The notes under the pieces: generated by a model | The model's input: the letters and a program-made list of their open reading frames with translations, nothing else | Told to the model about the DNA's origin: nothing | Databases searched by the model: none | Position numbers and translations under genes: made by a program | From: Oasisia sp. SBJ-2009 | Lineage: Eukaryota > Annelida > Polychaeta > Sabellida > Siboglinidae | Assembly (NCBI GenBank): GCA_964017155.1 | Contig: OZ024866.1 | Span: 20,446,826 to 20,510,825 of the forward strand | Direction: 5' to 3' | Length of the DNA stretch: 64,000 bases | In this document: piece after piece, positions 63,085-64,000 of the stretch | How positions within the stretch are numbered: position 1 is the stretch's first letter | How the letters are laid out: each line of letters starts with the position of its first letter

Positions 63085-63168
63085 ACTCTTAATTTTTACC
63101 CGTCCAAAACTAGCTTTACCAGTCCAAATGATGGGTGCACAGGTCTCTAGGTAAAGCTACGGCTCTAC
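63085..63168 (+). mobile_element. CAGGGC-type MITE fragment, copy f (+)
   Basis: Only the 3' part is present: TTTTTACCCGTCC, then CCAAATGATGGGTG and AGGTAAAGCTA. Diverged relative to the copies in UBAP2L. Confidence 0.6.
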
Positions 63169-63388
63169 TTGCATTCCTGCTGCCACTGCTGAGTTGTTGA
63201 CGGCTCATAAAGTGACAGTGTGCATAGTTGAGTTGGGAGCAGCACAGAGACTGAGTCGTCTCATCTCACCTCACCTCACCTCACACCTCTCCTGGCTATG
63301 TACACCTCACAGCCACCTCAGCCCAGCTACTGGGGGGTTGACTTGTAGGTTTCCAACTCTATGTGTACAGATTCAGTGTTAACAGGCG

Positions 63389-63419
63389 GAAAGAGAGAGA
63401 GAGAGCAAGAGGGAGCGAG

Positions 63420-63455
<36 letters not shown>

Positions 63456-63556
63456 CAGGGAGAGAGAGATAGAGAGAGAGAGAAGAGGATGAGATGCAGC
63501 ATGAGAAATAGAGACTGAGAGAGGAGGGAGAGAGACTGAGTGAGAGAGAGGGTGAA
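63389..63556. repeat. (GA)n-rich array
   Basis: GAGAGA repeats with GAGC and GATG interruptions. The Leu/Ser frames on the other strand are repeat translations. Confidence 0.95.
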
Positions 63557-63636
63557 GTAGAAGCACAAGGAGTAGGTGGTCATGCCAGATAAACACCCTA
63601 CTCTCCAGGAAGAAATCCCCAGGAGGAAGTGGGTGC

Positions 63637-63980
63637 CCAGCAAACAAGGACCCGTGATTTCACGTGTTCCGTAAGGTGAATTCAAGAGTTCAACTGGTTC
63701 AATTCAAGTGAATTCACCAGATTCTGTGAACAAAATTTGGTGTGTCGATACGTGTTTCCCGTGAAATCACGAGTTTTTCACGTGATGACACGTACCAGTG
63801 AAACCGTACCAGTTCCGACCCAGTATGACTCGTGTCAAACTCGTTCAAAACTCGTGATAACAAGCACAACACGTGTATTCACGTGAATACACATGAAAAC
63901 ACGTACTGGTGGAGCGGTACCAATTATGAACCAGTAAGACACCTGCCAACTGGTTCAGAAATGATTCCTTGTTTGCAGGG
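63637..63980. mobile_element. MITE with CCCWGCAAACAAGGA ends
   Basis: The left end CCCAGCAAACAAGGA (63636-63650) and the complement of the right end, CCCTGCAAACAAGGA (63980-63966), form 15-bp inverted repeats with one mismatch. The 340-bp body is full of CACGTG, GTGAATTCAC and CGTGAAATCACG palindromes. No ORF. Confidence 0.75.
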
Positions 63981-64000
63981 TGGTCACATCAGACATATCT

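Overview
This window is genomic DNA of a multicellular animal: genes split by many GT-AG introns, dense microsatellites, tRNA-derived SINEs, cut-and-paste transposon fragments and non-LTR retrotransposon pieces. Both recognisable genes belong to families found across bilaterians. The overall look (very long pure microsatellites, many foldback/MITE elements, moderate introns) suggests a marine invertebrate, most likely a mollusc or another lophotrochozoan, but nothing here fixes the species.

Layout. Positions 1-17,200 are intergenic, with no gene I can support. They hold pure arrays such as (CCTG)n, (GAGGCA)n, (CGGA)n, two (GT)n, and a 678-bp alternating purine-pyrimidine tract, plus remnants of a non-LTR element and a Ty3/gypsy element. 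A CRE / YY1-like / E-box promoter cluster at about 17,210-17,266 precedes a probable noncoding first exon. From 19,027 to about 48,866 on the + strand lies a complete UBAP2/UBAP2L/lingerer gene. I assembled 24 coding exons whose phases all join (3,852 nt, 1,283 aa). Its introns hold a CR1/L2-like retrotransposon, two THAP-bearing Kolobok-like elements flanked by TTAA, several MITE families, SINEs, and minisatellites sitting directly against splice acceptors. A MITE and an AT-rich spacer follow. On the - strand a MAP1/futsch homologue (last exon 57,069-51,824, at least 1,747 aa) converges on UBAP2L tail to tail. Its upstream exons are not identified here and probably lie past 64,000. Positions 57,070-64,000 would then be its upstream intron or flank, rich in minisatellites.

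The two genes have no obvious shared pathway. UBAP2L/lingerer proteins are RNA-binding stress-granule factors, and MAP1/futsch proteins are microtubule-binding neuronal proteins. The most unusual structure is a 56-bp tandem repeat before UBAP2L exon 10. Each unit copies the intron-exon junction, giving about 20 decoy acceptors that each lead quickly to an in-frame stop.
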